Source: Deltaproteobacteria bacterium
GTDB taxonomy: Bacteria; Desulfobacterota; Syntrophobacteria; Syntrophobacterales; Syntrophobacteraceae
Direction: 5' to 3'
Length of the DNA: 64,000 bases
Assembly (NCBI GenBank): GCA_021777755.1
Contig: JAJYDE010000005.1
Coordinates: forward strand, 42,146-106,145
The notes below the pieces were generated by a model. It was not told where the DNA came from, made no database searches, and saw nothing but the letters and a program-made list of their open reading frames with translations. Positions 19,087 to 29,116 of the stretch are shown piece by piece; the stretch's first letter is position 1, and every line of letters begins with the position of its first letter. The position numbers and the translations under genes were made by a program.

Positions 19087-21231
19087 TCAGCCCTTTTCGA
19101 TGCCCAACCCGTAGGCCATGGGCTCATGGCCGATAATCCACAGGTGGTCGGCGGCGCGAGTGATCACCACATGCAAAAGCATGCGGCTTTCCTGGTCGTC
19201 GCGGTACTGGGCGGCGGAAGGATTTATGACCATGACGGCAGAAAATTCCAGTCCCTTTACCTGGTGGGCGTTTGTCACCACAATGCCCGGCTGAAAAGAA
19301 AAGTCGTCGCGTTCATGGCGGCGCAGTTGCGTTAGCCCCGAGTTCTTCAAAGCTTCAAAGACCCGATCGGCGTCCGATTTGTACCGCAAGACCACGGCTA
19401 CGAGCCCCGCAGGGTGTTTTTCGAGGTGGTCTTGAAGAACTGCCTTAGCCTCGCACAGGGTTTCCCTCGGGCTCCGGGTTGAAAGTATGCGCACCGGGTC
19501 GCCGCCGCGCGGCACCAGCATGGACGGGGATTGGCCCAAGACCCGCCAGGCCAGTTCCATGATTGGCCGTGTTGCCCGAAACCCCACGACCAGGGTGTCC
19601 GACTTCAAAGTCGCCGCCCCGGTTCGCCCTTGGTGGGAGCGGATAAAGCCGGCGAAGCCTTCGCCGGTGTCAAAGGTTGCTTCCCCCTTTATTTTTTGGG
19701 CCATGTCGCCGCAAATTGTGATCGACTGGCGCTCGTCGGCGGCGCTAAGGAGCGTGGCCAGCTCGATTGCACTTAAATCCTGGGCCTCATCGACCATCAC
19801 ATGCGCATAGTCGGGCCGGGCGGCCAATACGCCCTTTCGCTGCAGGAGCCACAGGAAGATACCCGTATCGGAAAAATCCATCAAGTTGCGGCTTCGAAGA
19901 CTTTCCTGCCATCGGGCCAGTTGATCGAATGCCCTCTCCCCGATGTCGCCTTGAGCCCCGAAGATCTCTTCCAAAAGAGCCCGGTCGCTTAGAATGGCCT
20001 GAAGGTCGGCGGCATGGTTGTCAAATCGCGCCAGAAGACGACTCTTTAGCCTCTTTCGAGATTGTGGCTGAGCGCTTTGAGTGAAAATGGCATCTTTCCC
20101 GAGCACCCTGACAAGGTCTTCAAACCGGCTGAGCGATTCCAGTTTCGACCTGATCTCCTCCAATTGGGCCTCGCCACTTTGATCGAGTTGTTCCAGGAGC
20201 CAGCTTCGCGATTTTTGCAGCAAACCATCCAGGTAACGATCAACGAGATCGATAACACGGGGGTGTTTTTTGATGCGCATGGCTTCGGCGGGTATCGGAG
20301 CCGAATCGTAGGAACAATGCAGTCCGGCGGCACGAAGTCTCTTGCCGGCCCAGCCGTGATAGGTTTCCACCTGCACGCCGGCCCCCGCACCAAGCTCGGG
20401 AAGGATTCGGGAGATGTAGTTTTGCAAAGATCGATTGAACATGACAACGAGGATTCGGCCGGGTGTGAAACGCTCCGAGTCCTGGTAGGCAAGATATGCG
20501 ATGCGGTGCAGCCCCACGGTTGTTTTACCGCTTCCCGCGCCTCCCTGGAGCAAGACGGTGCTCGATTCCGGGTGAGTAATCGCCCGGAACTGGTCGGGAC
20601 TTATAAGGGCGGTGATTTCGGGCAGGCGATGATCCGAGGTTTCCTCCTTGCGGGCTGCCGGAGCACCGTTTTCATCGGCCGATCTCCAGGACCCGTCGCG
20701 GCTGCGAATCAAATGGGTCCCTTTTTCCATGATCTTGTGCAGTTCGCCTCCGGCGGTTTCCACCTGCCGTTTGTTACTTAGCGCGCCCGTGCGCTCGCGC
20801 CCGCGGATCTCCTCCTCGTAGAGTTCCCCCGCCTCATATTCGTAGTAGAGCCTGGAAATTGGAGCTTCGCGCCAGTCGATGACGATGGCTTTGCCGCTTC
20901 GGTCGAAAAAGGACTGCCGCCCGAGACAATAGCTCAGTTTTCCCAGATCGTCGTCTTCGAGTTCCAGGACTCCGAAGTAGGGGTTGCTCAAGACCCGGGA
21001 GTTCTGGTAATGGCGCATGGCATAGCGGGCGCGGCAACGCTCGATGACTTCATCGATTTCCCTCTTTTCGCGCCAGCCGACCGCCTCGGTTTTTTGACTT
21101 TTCAGCTCCGCGATCTCCCGATCCTTGTCCTGCCGGTCGAGTTCCTCGGCGGACAGGGTCTCACTCATCTCGGCCACAATTCGGCCGAGCCTTCTTTCTT
21201 CGAAATCGACTAGTTTCCTGAATTGCTCCAT
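19087..21231 (-). CDS. UvrD/Rep-superfamily (HelD-like) helicase
   Basis: Walker A LLQGGAGSGKTTVGLHRIAYL, Walker B MVDEAQDLS, N-terminal coiled region and IDWREAPISRLYYEYEAGE typical of HelD-like proteins. Start uncertain (ORF opens at 21393). Confidence 0.85.
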   Translation of the reverse strand: MEQFRKLVDFEERRLGRIVAEMSETLSAEELDRQDKDREIAELKSQKTEAVGWREKREIDEVIERCRARYAMRHYQNSRVLSNPYFGVLELEDDDLGKLSYCLGRQSFFDRSGKAIVIDWREAPISRLYYEYEAGELYEEEIRGRERTGALSNKRQVETAGGELHKIMEKGTHLIRSRDGSWRSADENGAPAARKEETSDHRLPEITALISPDQFRAITHPESSTVLLQGGAGSGKTTVGLHRIAYLAYQDSERFTPGRILVVMFNRSLQNYISRILPELGAGAGVQVETYHGWAGKRLRAAGLHCSYDSAPIPAEAMRIKKHPRVIDLVDRYLDGLLQKSRSWLLEQLDQSGEAQLEEIRSKLESLSRFEDLVRVLGKDAIFTQSAQPQSRKRLKSRLLARFDNHAADLQAILSDRALLEEIFGAQGDIGERAFDQLARWQESLRSRNLMDFSDTGIFLWLLQRKGVLAARPDYAHVMVDEAQDLSAIELATLLSAADERQSITICGDMAQKIKGEATFDTGEGFAGFIRSHQGRTGAATLKSDTLVVGFRATRPIMELAWRVLGQSPSMLVPRGGDPVRILSTRSPRETLCEAKAVLQDHLEKHPAGLVAVVLRYKSDADRVFEALKNSGLTQLRRHERDDFSFQPGIVVTNAHQVKGLEFSAVMVINPSAAQYRDDQESRMLLHVVITRAADHLWIIGHEPMAYGLGIEKG

Positions 21232-21463
21232 AAGTCCTAAGATCCGCCTCACCAGGGTTTCATCAAGATAGTGGAACCTCTGCCCCGCGAAATCGACACC
21301 CGAAGCCACGAGCCCCCGGGTGATATAGAACAAAAAATTCTGCCGGGCAACTCCGGCGTAAGGAGCGGGAAACGGAAAAAACCCCGTGCGCAAATTTTAT
21401 TGTTGCGCACAAATGGAAAGGAGGCGGCCGTCCGGGCCGCCTCCACGCGCGGGCAATATCGAC

Positions 21464-22225
21464 TCAGGAGTTGTTTTGGGGATCGGGGAAGGAGAAGCTG
21501 GTTTTCAGGCTGCCGCTCTGGAGGATATTTCCATAAAAGCCGCCAAGGCCGGTGCCGGCCGAAGTTGGAGGAAATATGGCCACCAGGTCGGTGAGGATGA
21601 ATTGAACACTCGATGGAACAGAAAACATGGAGGTCGTGGCCGCGCCCGTGCTCGTGAAACTCTGTGTGGCGCTAACGTTCGACACATATTGCTGCCCGGT
21701 AGTCGAATCGTACTGGAGGTAATAGCCGGTTATCAGTAAAGACACGGGCCGATCGCAGTTCATCACCTGGACCTGCACCCGGGAGCCGGCCGTGAAGGGT
21801 ATGCCTGAGGCGAGGTGCAAGCTCTGAAGCGGCTGTGGCGGCGGGGGGCCCTGCGGCCCCCGGGGGCCGGCAACTCCTTGATGTCCCGTTGCCCCCATAG
21901 GTCCGGCCGCGCCCGGCGGTCCTGCGGGGCCCATGGCTCCGGGGGCTCCCGCGGGACCGATGGGGCCGGCAGGCCCTATGGCTCCCATGCTCCCCGAAGC
22001 TCCTGCCGGTCCGGTTGGTTCCTGGGTACCCGCGGGGCCGGTTTCGTTCCAGGTCAGGACCGTGGCGCCTCGGGGACATTTCTGATTGCTTTTGAGCAAA
22101 ATTTGCACGGCTCCCGTCCTGCCAACACAGGCAGTGATAACTCCGCTCGCCGCCTGAGCGCTTCCGCATACCAAACCGGCTCCGAGTCCCAGGACCCACA
22201 GTGTGGCCGCCAACCGACATTTCAT
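21464..22225 (-). CDS. Secreted collagen-like (Gly-X-Y) repeat protein
   Basis: Signal-like [26 protein letters not shown], then [59 protein letters not shown] and a C-terminal domain. Confidence 0.8.
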   Translation of the reverse strand: MKCRLAATLWVLGLGAGLVCGSAQAASGVITACVGRTGAVQILLKSNQKCPRGATVLTWNETGPAGTQEPTGPAGASGSMGAIGPAGPIGPAGAPGAMGPAGPPGAAGPMGATGHQGVAGPRGPQGPPPPQPLQSLHLASGIPFTAGSRVQVQVMNCDRPVSLLITGYYLQYDSTTGQQYVSNVSATQSFTSTGAATTSMFSVPSSVQFILTDLVAIFPPTSAGTGLGGFYGNILQSGSLKTSFSFPDPQNNS

Positions 22226-22595
22226 AATCGCCCCTTTTGATTGTTTTTGATCCAACTGGAGCCGCACAAGCCAAAGTCCCGCCAGATGGTTCCGATGCGG
22301 CGGAAGGAAAAGAGGTTTTCGTCTCCCCGCTGCTTTTGCGGGCAACATGAGCTTGGCCCTGTCCTCACAAACCAGTTGGTCCAAATCGCAAAGCAAAAAT
22401 TGTGCTCGCTCGATTTGTTCCATGCTTACATAGAGTTACCCGTGGCGGCGCTCGGCGCTCTTTTCCCGGCACATTCAGCGCAAAAGCGGGGCAGATAGCG
22501 CCCCGCACGATTTCCACAATACTCAAACGGCTTGCGGGGCGGAAAACTTGCCTGCAGGCAAAAGGGACCTTTGCCACGTCAAATTCCGGGGCGCC

Positions 22596-22721
22596 GTCCA
22601 GTTTTTTAGACAAGGGGCGGCAGATGAGTCCAGTTTTTTATACGAAGGCTATTCCAGGCGAAGCCAAAGGTTAACCGGTCTTTGTTCCGGGAGGGGGAAA
22701 ATTGAGTCCAACCTTTTAGAC
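22596..22721 (+). repeat. Three degenerate 16-bp interspersed repeats (GTCCAGTTTTTTAGAC-type)
   Basis: GTCCAGTTTTTTAGAC (22596-22611), GTCCAGTTTTTTATAC (22628-22643), GTCCAACCTTTTAGAC (22706-22721). Confidence 0.7.
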
Positions 22722-22732
22722 TCAAGGGGATT

Positions 22733-22780
22733 GGTGAGGCGGAAGCAATTAAAGGAAAAACTTTTTGTTTCCGCCTCACC
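22733..22780. terminator. Inverted repeat / candidate hairpin downstream of the S41 protease gene
   Basis: GGTGAGGCGGAA (22733-22744) and TTCCGCCTCACC (22769-22780), perfect 12-bp arms. Confidence 0.55.
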
Positions 22781-22792
22781 GGGGGATGAAGT

Positions 22793-24034
22793 CTATTTTT
22801 TTTCCAGCAACTCCACGGCCTTTAGCAGTTGGGTATCGCCTTTGGCCTTGAATTGCGCCACGGACAATTTCTTTTCCTTATCCGGGTAGAGGGGAGTGAT
22901 ATTGGTTGGCAAACTCACCTTGATATCGGGTTTGATCCCTTTGTGCCAAATGACGTGACCCGCGGGAGTGAGCCACTCGGCGATGGCCAGGAGCATGGCC
23001 GAACCGTCCGAGAGACGGAATTCCTGCAAGACGGTTCCCGTGCCGAAGGTTTTCTCCCCGACCAGGGTGGCCCGTTTGGCGTCTTGCAGCGCCCCGGCGA
23101 CTATTTCGGCTCCGCTGGCGGTTCCCTGGTTTATGAGGACCACCATCGGGATGATGGTGGCCAGGCCGCCGGGCTGAACGGAAACAGGTTTGATCATACC
23201 CTTGCTGTTTTTCTGGAGGACCACGGTTCCGCTGCTAAGAAACTGGCTGGCGGTTGTGACCGCCTCGTTGAAAACGCCTCCGGGATTGTCGCGCATGTCC
23301 AGGATGAGCCCTGTGGCCCCACTTTTTTTGATCTCCCTCAGGGCCTTTCGGACTTCTTTTGTGAGGCCGTCGCTAAAACCGGCGATTCGCAGATCGGCCA
23401 GGGTTGTTCCGGGAACACGGGTCCAGGTGACGTTTCGGACGTTGATCTTGGCCCTGACGATCGTGACTTCCCTGGTTTGGCCGGTCTTGGGGGTGAGGAT
23501 GGTCAACTCGACGGTGGTGCCGGCTTTTCCGGCAATACGGGATACGACCTGTTCCAGAGGCAGACCCGTAACATCTTTTCCGTTCACTTTCATAATGATG
23601 TCGCCCGATTTCAGGCCCGCGTGCTGGGCGGGAGAATCGTCGAGCGGGGCGAGGATGACAACATGGCCGTTTTTGATCTGAATCTGGGCGCCGATGCCGC
23701 TGAAGTTGCCTTCCAGGTAATGGGATTCGATGCTGACCATTTCGGGATTGAGAAAGGCACTGTGGCCGGTATCCCCCAGGGCGTTGACCATCCCGGAAAT
23801 GGCTCCGTAAGTGAGCTTGGTGGATTGGATGGCTTTGCGGTCCACGTATTTTTCCACAATCAGATCCCAGGCCTGGCCTATGAGCTTATAGTTCAGTCCC
23901 CGGTCTTGTCGGGCATACACCTCGGCAACCACCGCCCGGTCGAGCAAGGCGCCCGTCACCACGCCGCCCAGGCCGATGAAGGCGCAAACAACAAATCCCA
24001 GGAAGAGCTTTCCCGCGCCGATTCGTTTCATCAA
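22793..24034 (-). CDS. S41 family carboxyl-terminal processing protease
   Basis: PDZ (GIGAQIQIKNGHVVILAPLDDSPAQHAGLKSGDIIMKVNG), LILDMRDNPGG, VLINQGTASGAEIVAGALQD, EKTFGTGTVQ-like. Confidence 0.95.
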   Translation of the reverse strand: MMKRIGAGKLFLGFVVCAFIGLGGVVTGALLDRAVVAEVYARQDRGLNYKLIGQAWDLIVEKYVDRKAIQSTKLTYGAISGMVNALGDTGHSAFLNPEMVSIESHYLEGNFSGIGAQIQIKNGHVVILAPLDDSPAQHAGLKSGDIIMKVNGKDVTGLPLEQVVSRIAGKAGTTVELTILTPKTGQTREVTIVRAKINVRNVTWTRVPGTTLADLRIAGFSDGLTKEVRKALREIKKSGATGLILDMRDNPGGVFNEAVTTASQFLSSGTVVLQKNSKGMIKPVSVQPGGLATIIPMVVLINQGTASGAEIVAGALQDAKRATLVGEKTFGTGTVLQEFRLSDGSAMLLAIAEWLTPAGHVIWHKGIKPDIKVSLPTNITPLYPDKEKKLSVAQFKAKGDTQLLKAVELLEKK

Positions 24035-24182
24035 TTCTCCGATCTCCTGTTAGAGTGCCAATCTTCAATTTGCTCGAACACACCCTGACATAATAAGGTT
24101 AAAAATAGATTTGAACAATCGATCTTGTTACTTTAAGGTGCTCGGGAAGCGCAATTTCATTGCATGAGAAAGGGGAACAGAG

Positions 24183-24572
24183 GTGAGCATTGAGACGATA
24201 CGGACGGAAAAGGCTCCGGCGGCCATCGGCCCTTATTCGCAGGCTGTTCGGGCAAACGGACTGGTATTCGTGAGCGGTCAGATTCCGCTCGATCCCGGGA
24301 GCGGGGAAATCGTCGGAGGCGGTTTTGCAGCCCAGGCGCGGCAGTCTCTGGAAAATCTGAAGCAGATTCTCATTGCTTGCGGCGCGGGTTTGGATAAAGT
24401 TGTTGCGGTCGATGTTTTTGTAACCGATATTAACGAGTTCGGGGCTTTTAACAAGGTCTACGAAGAGTTCTTTTCGGCTCACAAGCCGTCCAGGGCCGTT
24501 GTGGAAGTAAAGGGGCTGCCAAGGGGCGCCATGGTGGAGGTAAAGTGCGTGGCGGTGTCGCCGCCTGCCTGA
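24183..24572 (+). CDS. ridA: RidA family Rid protein (reactive intermediate deaminase)
   Basis: APAAIGPYSQAVRANGLVFVSGQIPLDP...KVVAVDVFVTDINEF...PSRAVVEVKGLPRGAMVEVKCVAV; GTG start. Confidence 0.93.
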   Translation: MSIETIRTEKAPAAIGPYSQAVRANGLVFVSGQIPLDPGSGEIVGGGFAAQARQSLENLKQILIACGAGLDKVVAVDVFVTDINEFGAFNKVYEEFFSAHKPSRAVVEVKGLPRGAMVEVKCVAVSPPA

Positions 24573-24584
24573 GCGGGGTGTTTA

Positions 24585-25439
24585 TTGAAGGAAAATTGGA
24601 CTCGTATCGATATTGGTTGCGGGGCGGAAACGGCCGATGTTCTTGCCTCGGAGTTGGCCGAGGCCTTCGGGGTGAGCGTGGAATTTACCGCCGAAGGGCT
24701 CCGTCTCTATCTGGATGCGCAGCGGTTCGCGGCGCAAGAAGAGCGTTTGCGGCGCCTCGTGGCCGGTGTGGTTGTGCAGCCGGGCGAGGAGCCCGTGGAA
24801 ATTGCCCTTTCCGAGATAGCCGATGAGGACTGGTCGAGGAAGTGGAAGGAGCATTTCAAGCCGCTGCGGGTGGGAAAACGATTCATCGTCTCGCCCACCT
24901 GGGAAGAGGCTCCAAGGGACTCCGGGCGGCTGATCATACGGATCGATCCCGGGCGCGCCTTTGGAACCGGGCACCATGAGACCACGCGGTTGTGCCTCGA
25001 GTGGCTGGAGAGCCTTGCGCGGAGTTCGCCTCCGGGATCGCTGCTAGATATCGGGACGGGTTCGGGAATACTTGCGATCGGCGCAGCCCTTCTCGGGTTC
25101 GAAGAAATTGCGGCGGTCGATAACGATCCGGAAGCCGTGGAAACGGCCAAAGAAAACGTTTTGTTAAACGGGCTTTCCGGTAAAATCGACCTTCGGTGCG
25201 GCACGGCCGAAGAGATCCCAACCCGGTTCGACGCCGTTGTTTCCAATATAGAATCCGGCCCTCTTATCCGGATGGCGCGGGCGATAGCCTCCAGTGTGCG
25301 CGAGGGGGGGCGGCTTGGGCTTAGCGGAATCCTTGCCGAACAGGCGGACGAGGTCCGTGCCGAATATGAAAAAATGGGCTTTGCACCCACCGGGATGAGC
25401 ACGGATGGAGAATGGGTGCTTCTGGCCTTTGCAAAGTGA
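24585..25439 (+). CDS. prmA: Ribosomal protein L11 methyltransferase
   Basis: DPGRAFGTGHHETTRLCLEWLE, LLDIGTGSGILAIGAALLG, AVDNDPEAVETAKEN; TTG start. Confidence 0.92.
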   Translation: MKENWTRIDIGCGAETADVLASELAEAFGVSVEFTAEGLRLYLDAQRFAAQEERLRRLVAGVVVQPGEEPVEIALSEIADEDWSRKWKEHFKPLRVGKRFIVSPTWEEAPRDSGRLIIRIDPGRAFGTGHHETTRLCLEWLESLARSSPPGSLLDIGTGSGILAIGAALLGFEEIAAVDNDPEAVETAKENVLLNGLSGKIDLRCGTAEEIPTRFDAVVSNIESGPLIRMARAIASSVREGGRLGLSGILAEQADEVRAEYEKMGFAPTGMSTDGEWVLLAFAK

Positions 25440-25451
25440 AAGGGAACATGC

Positions 25452-26687
25452 ATGGAACAAACGGGATGCGGTGGCGAGTGGGTGAGCCTGGATTCACGGG
25501 GGGCATTAACCGTTCCGGCAAACCCCAACATCGGTTTTATCGAGGGGGACGGAAGCGGACCCGACATCTGGACGGCGACCCGGCCGGTATTGGACGCCGC
25601 AGTTTTTAAATCCTACGCAGGTAAAAGGAAGATCAACTGGCTCGAGCTTGCGGCCGGTGAGCGGGCCGTGAAGGAAACGGGTGATCCTTTGCCCGAAAAG
25701 ACCATCGAGCTTATCAGAAAGTGCGTTGTGGCCATCAAGGGGCCGCTCACCACTCCGGTGGGAAAAGGCATGAGGAGTCTTAACGTTACCCTCAGGCGAA
25801 TCCTCGACCTTTATGCCTGCATCCGTCCGGTAAGATACTTTCCGGGCATCCCCTCGCCCGTTCGTCATCCCGAAAGAGTCGACATGGTGGTGTTCCGGGA
25901 AAATACCGAGGACGTCTACGCGGGAATCGAGTGGGAATCGGGCTCTTCCGAAGCCGAACTGTTCGCGCGGCTTCTTCGGGATAATTTCAAGGTTTCTCTG
26001 CCCGCCGAAGCGGGCATCGGAATCAAGCCCATCAGTCCGGGGGGAACCAGAAGACTTGTGCGGCGTGCCCTGGCCCATGCCGTGCGGCGAGGCCTTCCTT
26101 CCGTCACCCTGGTCCACAAGGGAAACATCATGAAGTATACGGAGGGGGCTTTTCGCAAATGGGGCTATGAGCTGGCCAGGGAGGAATTTGCGCAGACCGT
26201 TGTTACCGAAGACGAGGTGCGGGAAAAATTCGGTGGAAAAGCGCCCGCGGGCAAGGTGGTGATCAAGGACCGAATCGCCGACTCGATGTTTCAGCAGGTG
26301 TTGCTAAGGCCTGAAGAATACAGCGTTATTGCCACTCCCAACCTGAACGGGGACTATCTCTCGGATGCTCTCGCGGCCCAGGTGGGCGGCCTGGGAATGG
26401 CCCCCGGGGCAAACATCGGCGATCTGGCCGCGGTATTCGAGGCCACCCACGGAACCGCGCCCAAATATGCCGGCCTCGATAAGGTAAACCCGGGTTCGCT
26501 CATTCTTTCCGGCGCCATGATGCTCGATCACCTCGGGTGGGGGGAAGCCGCCAAGCTCATCGAAGAGGCCCTGGAGCGTACGGTCGCAGACCGGATCGTG
26601 ACCTACGATCTGGCCCGGCAAATGAAGGGGGCCAAAGAGGTCGGCTGTTCCTCCTTCGGCGTGGCGATCATAGAACACATGAACTGA
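25452..26687 (+). CDS. icd: Isocitrate dehydrogenase (NADP-type)
   Basis: [96 protein letters not shown]. Confidence 0.96.
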   Translation: MEQTGCGGEWVSLDSRGALTVPANPNIGFIEGDGSGPDIWTATRPVLDAAVFKSYAGKRKINWLELAAGERAVKETGDPLPEKTIELIRKCVVAIKGPLTTPVGKGMRSLNVTLRRILDLYACIRPVRYFPGIPSPVRHPERVDMVVFRENTEDVYAGIEWESGSSEAELFARLLRDNFKVSLPAEAGIGIKPISPGGTRRLVRRALAHAVRRGLPSVTLVHKGNIMKYTEGAFRKWGYELAREEFAQTVVTEDEVREKFGGKAPAGKVVIKDRIADSMFQQVLLRPEEYSVIATPNLNGDYLSDALAAQVGGLGMAPGANIGDLAAVFEATHGTAPKYAGLDKVNPGSLILSGAMMLDHLGWGEAAKLIEEALERTVADRIVTYDLARQMKGAKEVGCSSFGVAIIEHMN

Positions 26688-26740
26688 CCGGCGTGTCGCC
26701 GAGACGGGCCTGCCGCGGCGGGCCAAAGGGGGGTGTTTCA

Positions 26741-27745
26741 ATGTCTGTGCGATTCGTAAAAAGCTCTGTAACCGCGTATGGCATTGCGCCATCGGATGAA
26801 AACCGCGCTTTGCGTCTGGTCGAGCTGTGCGGAAGAACGGCTTACAAATCCGAGGACAAAATCACCGGGGATTCGGCCAGAAAATTCGTGCTCATGCTGA
26901 AGTCGCACGGGCATCTGTCGGTGCTCGAACACAGCAACATCGTGCTAAGGGTCGAAAATGATTCGGCTGGGCGGGCCGGGGCCCAAGCGTCCCCGCTCAC
27001 CTATGAAAGCATGCTCGAAGCGCTTCGCGAAAGGCTCGGGTTTCACCGCATCCATCCGCTCGCCTCGGGCGGTTTTTTGATTTCGGGCAATTTTCGCGCA
27101 TGGTTCGACACCTTGGACCATTTGAAGCAGCACGATGGCATGCGCAAGTTTTTCCTCGAAAACCTCGGGCGTTTTTTCCCCGCGATCTTCGCGGGTGAGG
27201 GACTGGACGGGCAAACCGGTCCGCCCCCCTGCCGGGTTTCTCTCCTGGGCGAACAGGAACAGCTCGAACTGCTTAAAAGCAGCCCCTCTTTCGATCTTCC
27301 GGTCTTTGTGTTCAAGTTCGTTTGCGATCGCGGCATAACCCACGAAGTGGTGCGCCACCGGGTGTTTTCCTTCACCCAGGAAAGCACGCGCTATGTCAAT
27401 TACGGAAATCGGGGCCTGGAACTCATCCTGCCCGAGGAACTCTACGGATCATACGATGATCAAACGGGCGAGACGGCCTCCGAGGAGCTTCTCGCAGGCG
27501 AGTGGCGAAAGCGGGCCGAACTCATTTTTCACTGGTATGGCGAAGACCTCGCCCGGGGGTTGAGGCCCGAGATTGCACGCGACATTTTGCCCAACCTGCT
27601 CAAAAGCGAGCTTTTTGTGAGTGGCCGCTGGAGCGGCTGGCGCCATTTTATCACCCTTAGAGACGCGGCCCAGGCTCATCCTCGGATACGAACCATCGCC
27701 AAAGAGGTCAGAAAATATTTCGAGGGGCTGGGGCTTGGCTGTTGA
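26741..27745 (+). CDS. thyX: FAD-dependent thymidylate synthase
   Basis: ThyX motif RHRVFSFTQESTRY (RHR-x7-S); HGHLSVLEHSNIVLRV; ATG at 26741. Confidence 0.92.
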   Translation: MSVRFVKSSVTAYGIAPSDENRALRLVELCGRTAYKSEDKITGDSARKFVLMLKSHGHLSVLEHSNIVLRVENDSAGRAGAQASPLTYESMLEALRERLGFHRIHPLASGGFLISGNFRAWFDTLDHLKQHDGMRKFFLENLGRFFPAIFAGEGLDGQTGPPPCRVSLLGEQEQLELLKSSPSFDLPVFVFKFVCDRGITHEVVRHRVFSFTQESTRYVNYGNRGLELILPEELYGSYDDQTGETASEELLAGEWRKRAELIFHWYGEDLARGLRPEIARDILPNLLKSELFVSGRWSGWRHFITLRDAAQAHPRIRTIAKEVRKYFEGLGLGC

Positions 27746-27746
27746 T

Positions 27747-28358
27747 ATGGACGGGAGTGAGCGTAGAGCGATGAGGGAGATATTTTCTCTTCAGCGGGAA
27801 CTCAATGTACACACGCTGGCAAATGCGGGCCGGGATTTCGAAGCCATTATGAACGATCCGGAGCAAAGGGGCGTCTGGATCGAAAACTACCGCAAGGCGC
27901 TTTGCGCCGAGCTGGCCGAATTGATCCGGGAAGTTCGCGAAAACGGCGCGGCGACCCAAAACGGGAAGGTCGAAATTGTCGATATGCTCCATTTTCTGGT
28001 GAGTCTATCCCAGCTCATCGGAGTTGCCCCCGAGGATGTTCCCTCCTTCCACCCGTCTGCCGGCGGGGATTCTTTCGAGTCCTGCGCCATAGATGCCTTT
28101 CTCGGGTTGGACGATCTGCAGGGAAGCCTCAAGTGGAAATGGTGGGCCAAAGGGGGCGGATTTAAACCCGAAAAGGCCAAAGGCGCCATCCTGGAGCTGT
28201 GGAGCGTGCTTTTTCGTATCTGCCTCCTTTTCAGGCTGGATTTCCAGGAGTTCAAGAAGATCTACATCGCCAAAAACAGAATCAACTTCGAGCGGCAGCG
28301 CAAAAATTACAATGAGGACACAAAGACCGAAGATGACAACCGCTCCATCCAGGTGTGA
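27747..28358 (+). CDS. Dimeric (all-alpha) dUTP diphosphatase-like protein
   Basis: All-alpha NTP-PPase-like: LCAELAELIRE...KVEIVDMLHFLVSLSQLIG...KIYIAKNRINFERQRKNYNEDTKTEDDN; sits between thyX and tmk. Confidence 0.8.
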   Translation: MDGSERRAMREIFSLQRELNVHTLANAGRDFEAIMNDPEQRGVWIENYRKALCAELAELIREVRENGAATQNGKVEIVDMLHFLVSLSQLIGVAPEDVPSFHPSAGGDSFESCAIDAFLGLDDLQGSLKWKWWAKGGGFKPEKAKGAILELWSVLFRICLLFRLDFQEFKKIYIAKNRINFERQRKNYNEDTKTEDDNRSIQV

Positions 28359-28361
28359 GCC

Positions 28362-29024
28362 ATGAACGATCCGGGACGCCTCGGGCCTTCAGGCCGGGCA
28401 AAATTCGTAAGTTTCGAAGGCATCGACGGCTGCGGCAAGAGCACCCTCATGGAGCGGTTGGCGGACTGGCTGAGAGGGGCCTCCATCGCCTGCGTCAGGG
28501 TGCGCGAGCCGGGCGGAACGGCGATCGGAGAAAAGGTCCGCCGGATTTTGCTCGATCCGGCTTCCTCCGAAATGGTCGGAAGAGCCGAGGTGCTGCTCTA
28601 TAGCGCCAGCCGGGCCCAACTTATCGAAGAGGTTATCGGGCCGGCGCTGGAAAAGGGGGCCTGGGTCCTTGCGGACCGGTTCATCGACGCCACCTTCGCC
28701 TATCAGGGGTTCGGGCGCGGCTTCGACCTGGAGCATCTGCAAATGATTCAGCACTGGGCCACGGGGGGACTCGTACCGGATAAGACGATTCTTCTCGATT
28801 GCGGGGTCGATCTGGCCACCTCCCGGCTGTGCGCGCGAGACGGTTCGACCAGGGACCGGATCGAGCGGGAGGACCGCGAGTTTCACAGCAGGGTGCGCGA
28901 GGGCTACCTGGCCCTGGCCCGCAAGGACCCGGCGAGATTTTTGGTCCTGGACGCCTCGATGGACCTCGAGGCGGTGGTGGAAGATTTTTATAACCGGTTC
29001 TGGTTGGCGCAAACCGGCAAATAA
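28362..29024 (+). CDS. tmk: Thymidylate kinase
   Basis: FVSFEGIDGCGKSTLMERLADWL, VREPGGTAIGEKVRRILL, LADRFIDATFAYQGFGRG. Confidence 0.95.
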   Translation: MNDPGRLGPSGRAKFVSFEGIDGCGKSTLMERLADWLRGASIACVRVREPGGTAIGEKVRRILLDPASSEMVGRAEVLLYSASRAQLIEEVIGPALEKGAWVLADRFIDATFAYQGFGRGFDLEHLQMIQHWATGGLVPDKTILLDCGVDLATSRLCARDGSTRDRIEREDREFHSRVREGYLALARKDPARFLVLDASMDLEAVVEDFYNRFWLAQTGK

Positions 29025-29059
29025 GAGGCGTCCCGCGCCAATGGGAAATCGTTGTGGAA

Positions 29060-29092
29060 TCGGGTGCCCCGCGGTCGGGGTACCCGATTTTC
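29060..29092 (+). terminator. Rho-independent terminator after tmk
   Basis: TCGGGTGCCCCG cgg TCGGGGTACCCGA TTTTCTT. Confidence 0.75.
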
Positions 29093-29116
29093 TTGCAACA
29101 CCGTTTCCAAGCGGAC

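Noticed and set aside
21850-22030. GC-rich repeat tract as a CRISPR or minisatellite
   Set aside because: Explained by collagen Gly-X-Y codons of the 21464-22225 gene; no regular spacer structure.
22829-24088. 419-aa plus-strand ORF antisense to the S41 protease
   Set aside because: The minus-strand protein has clear PDZ and S41 motifs; the antisense product has no coherent domain.
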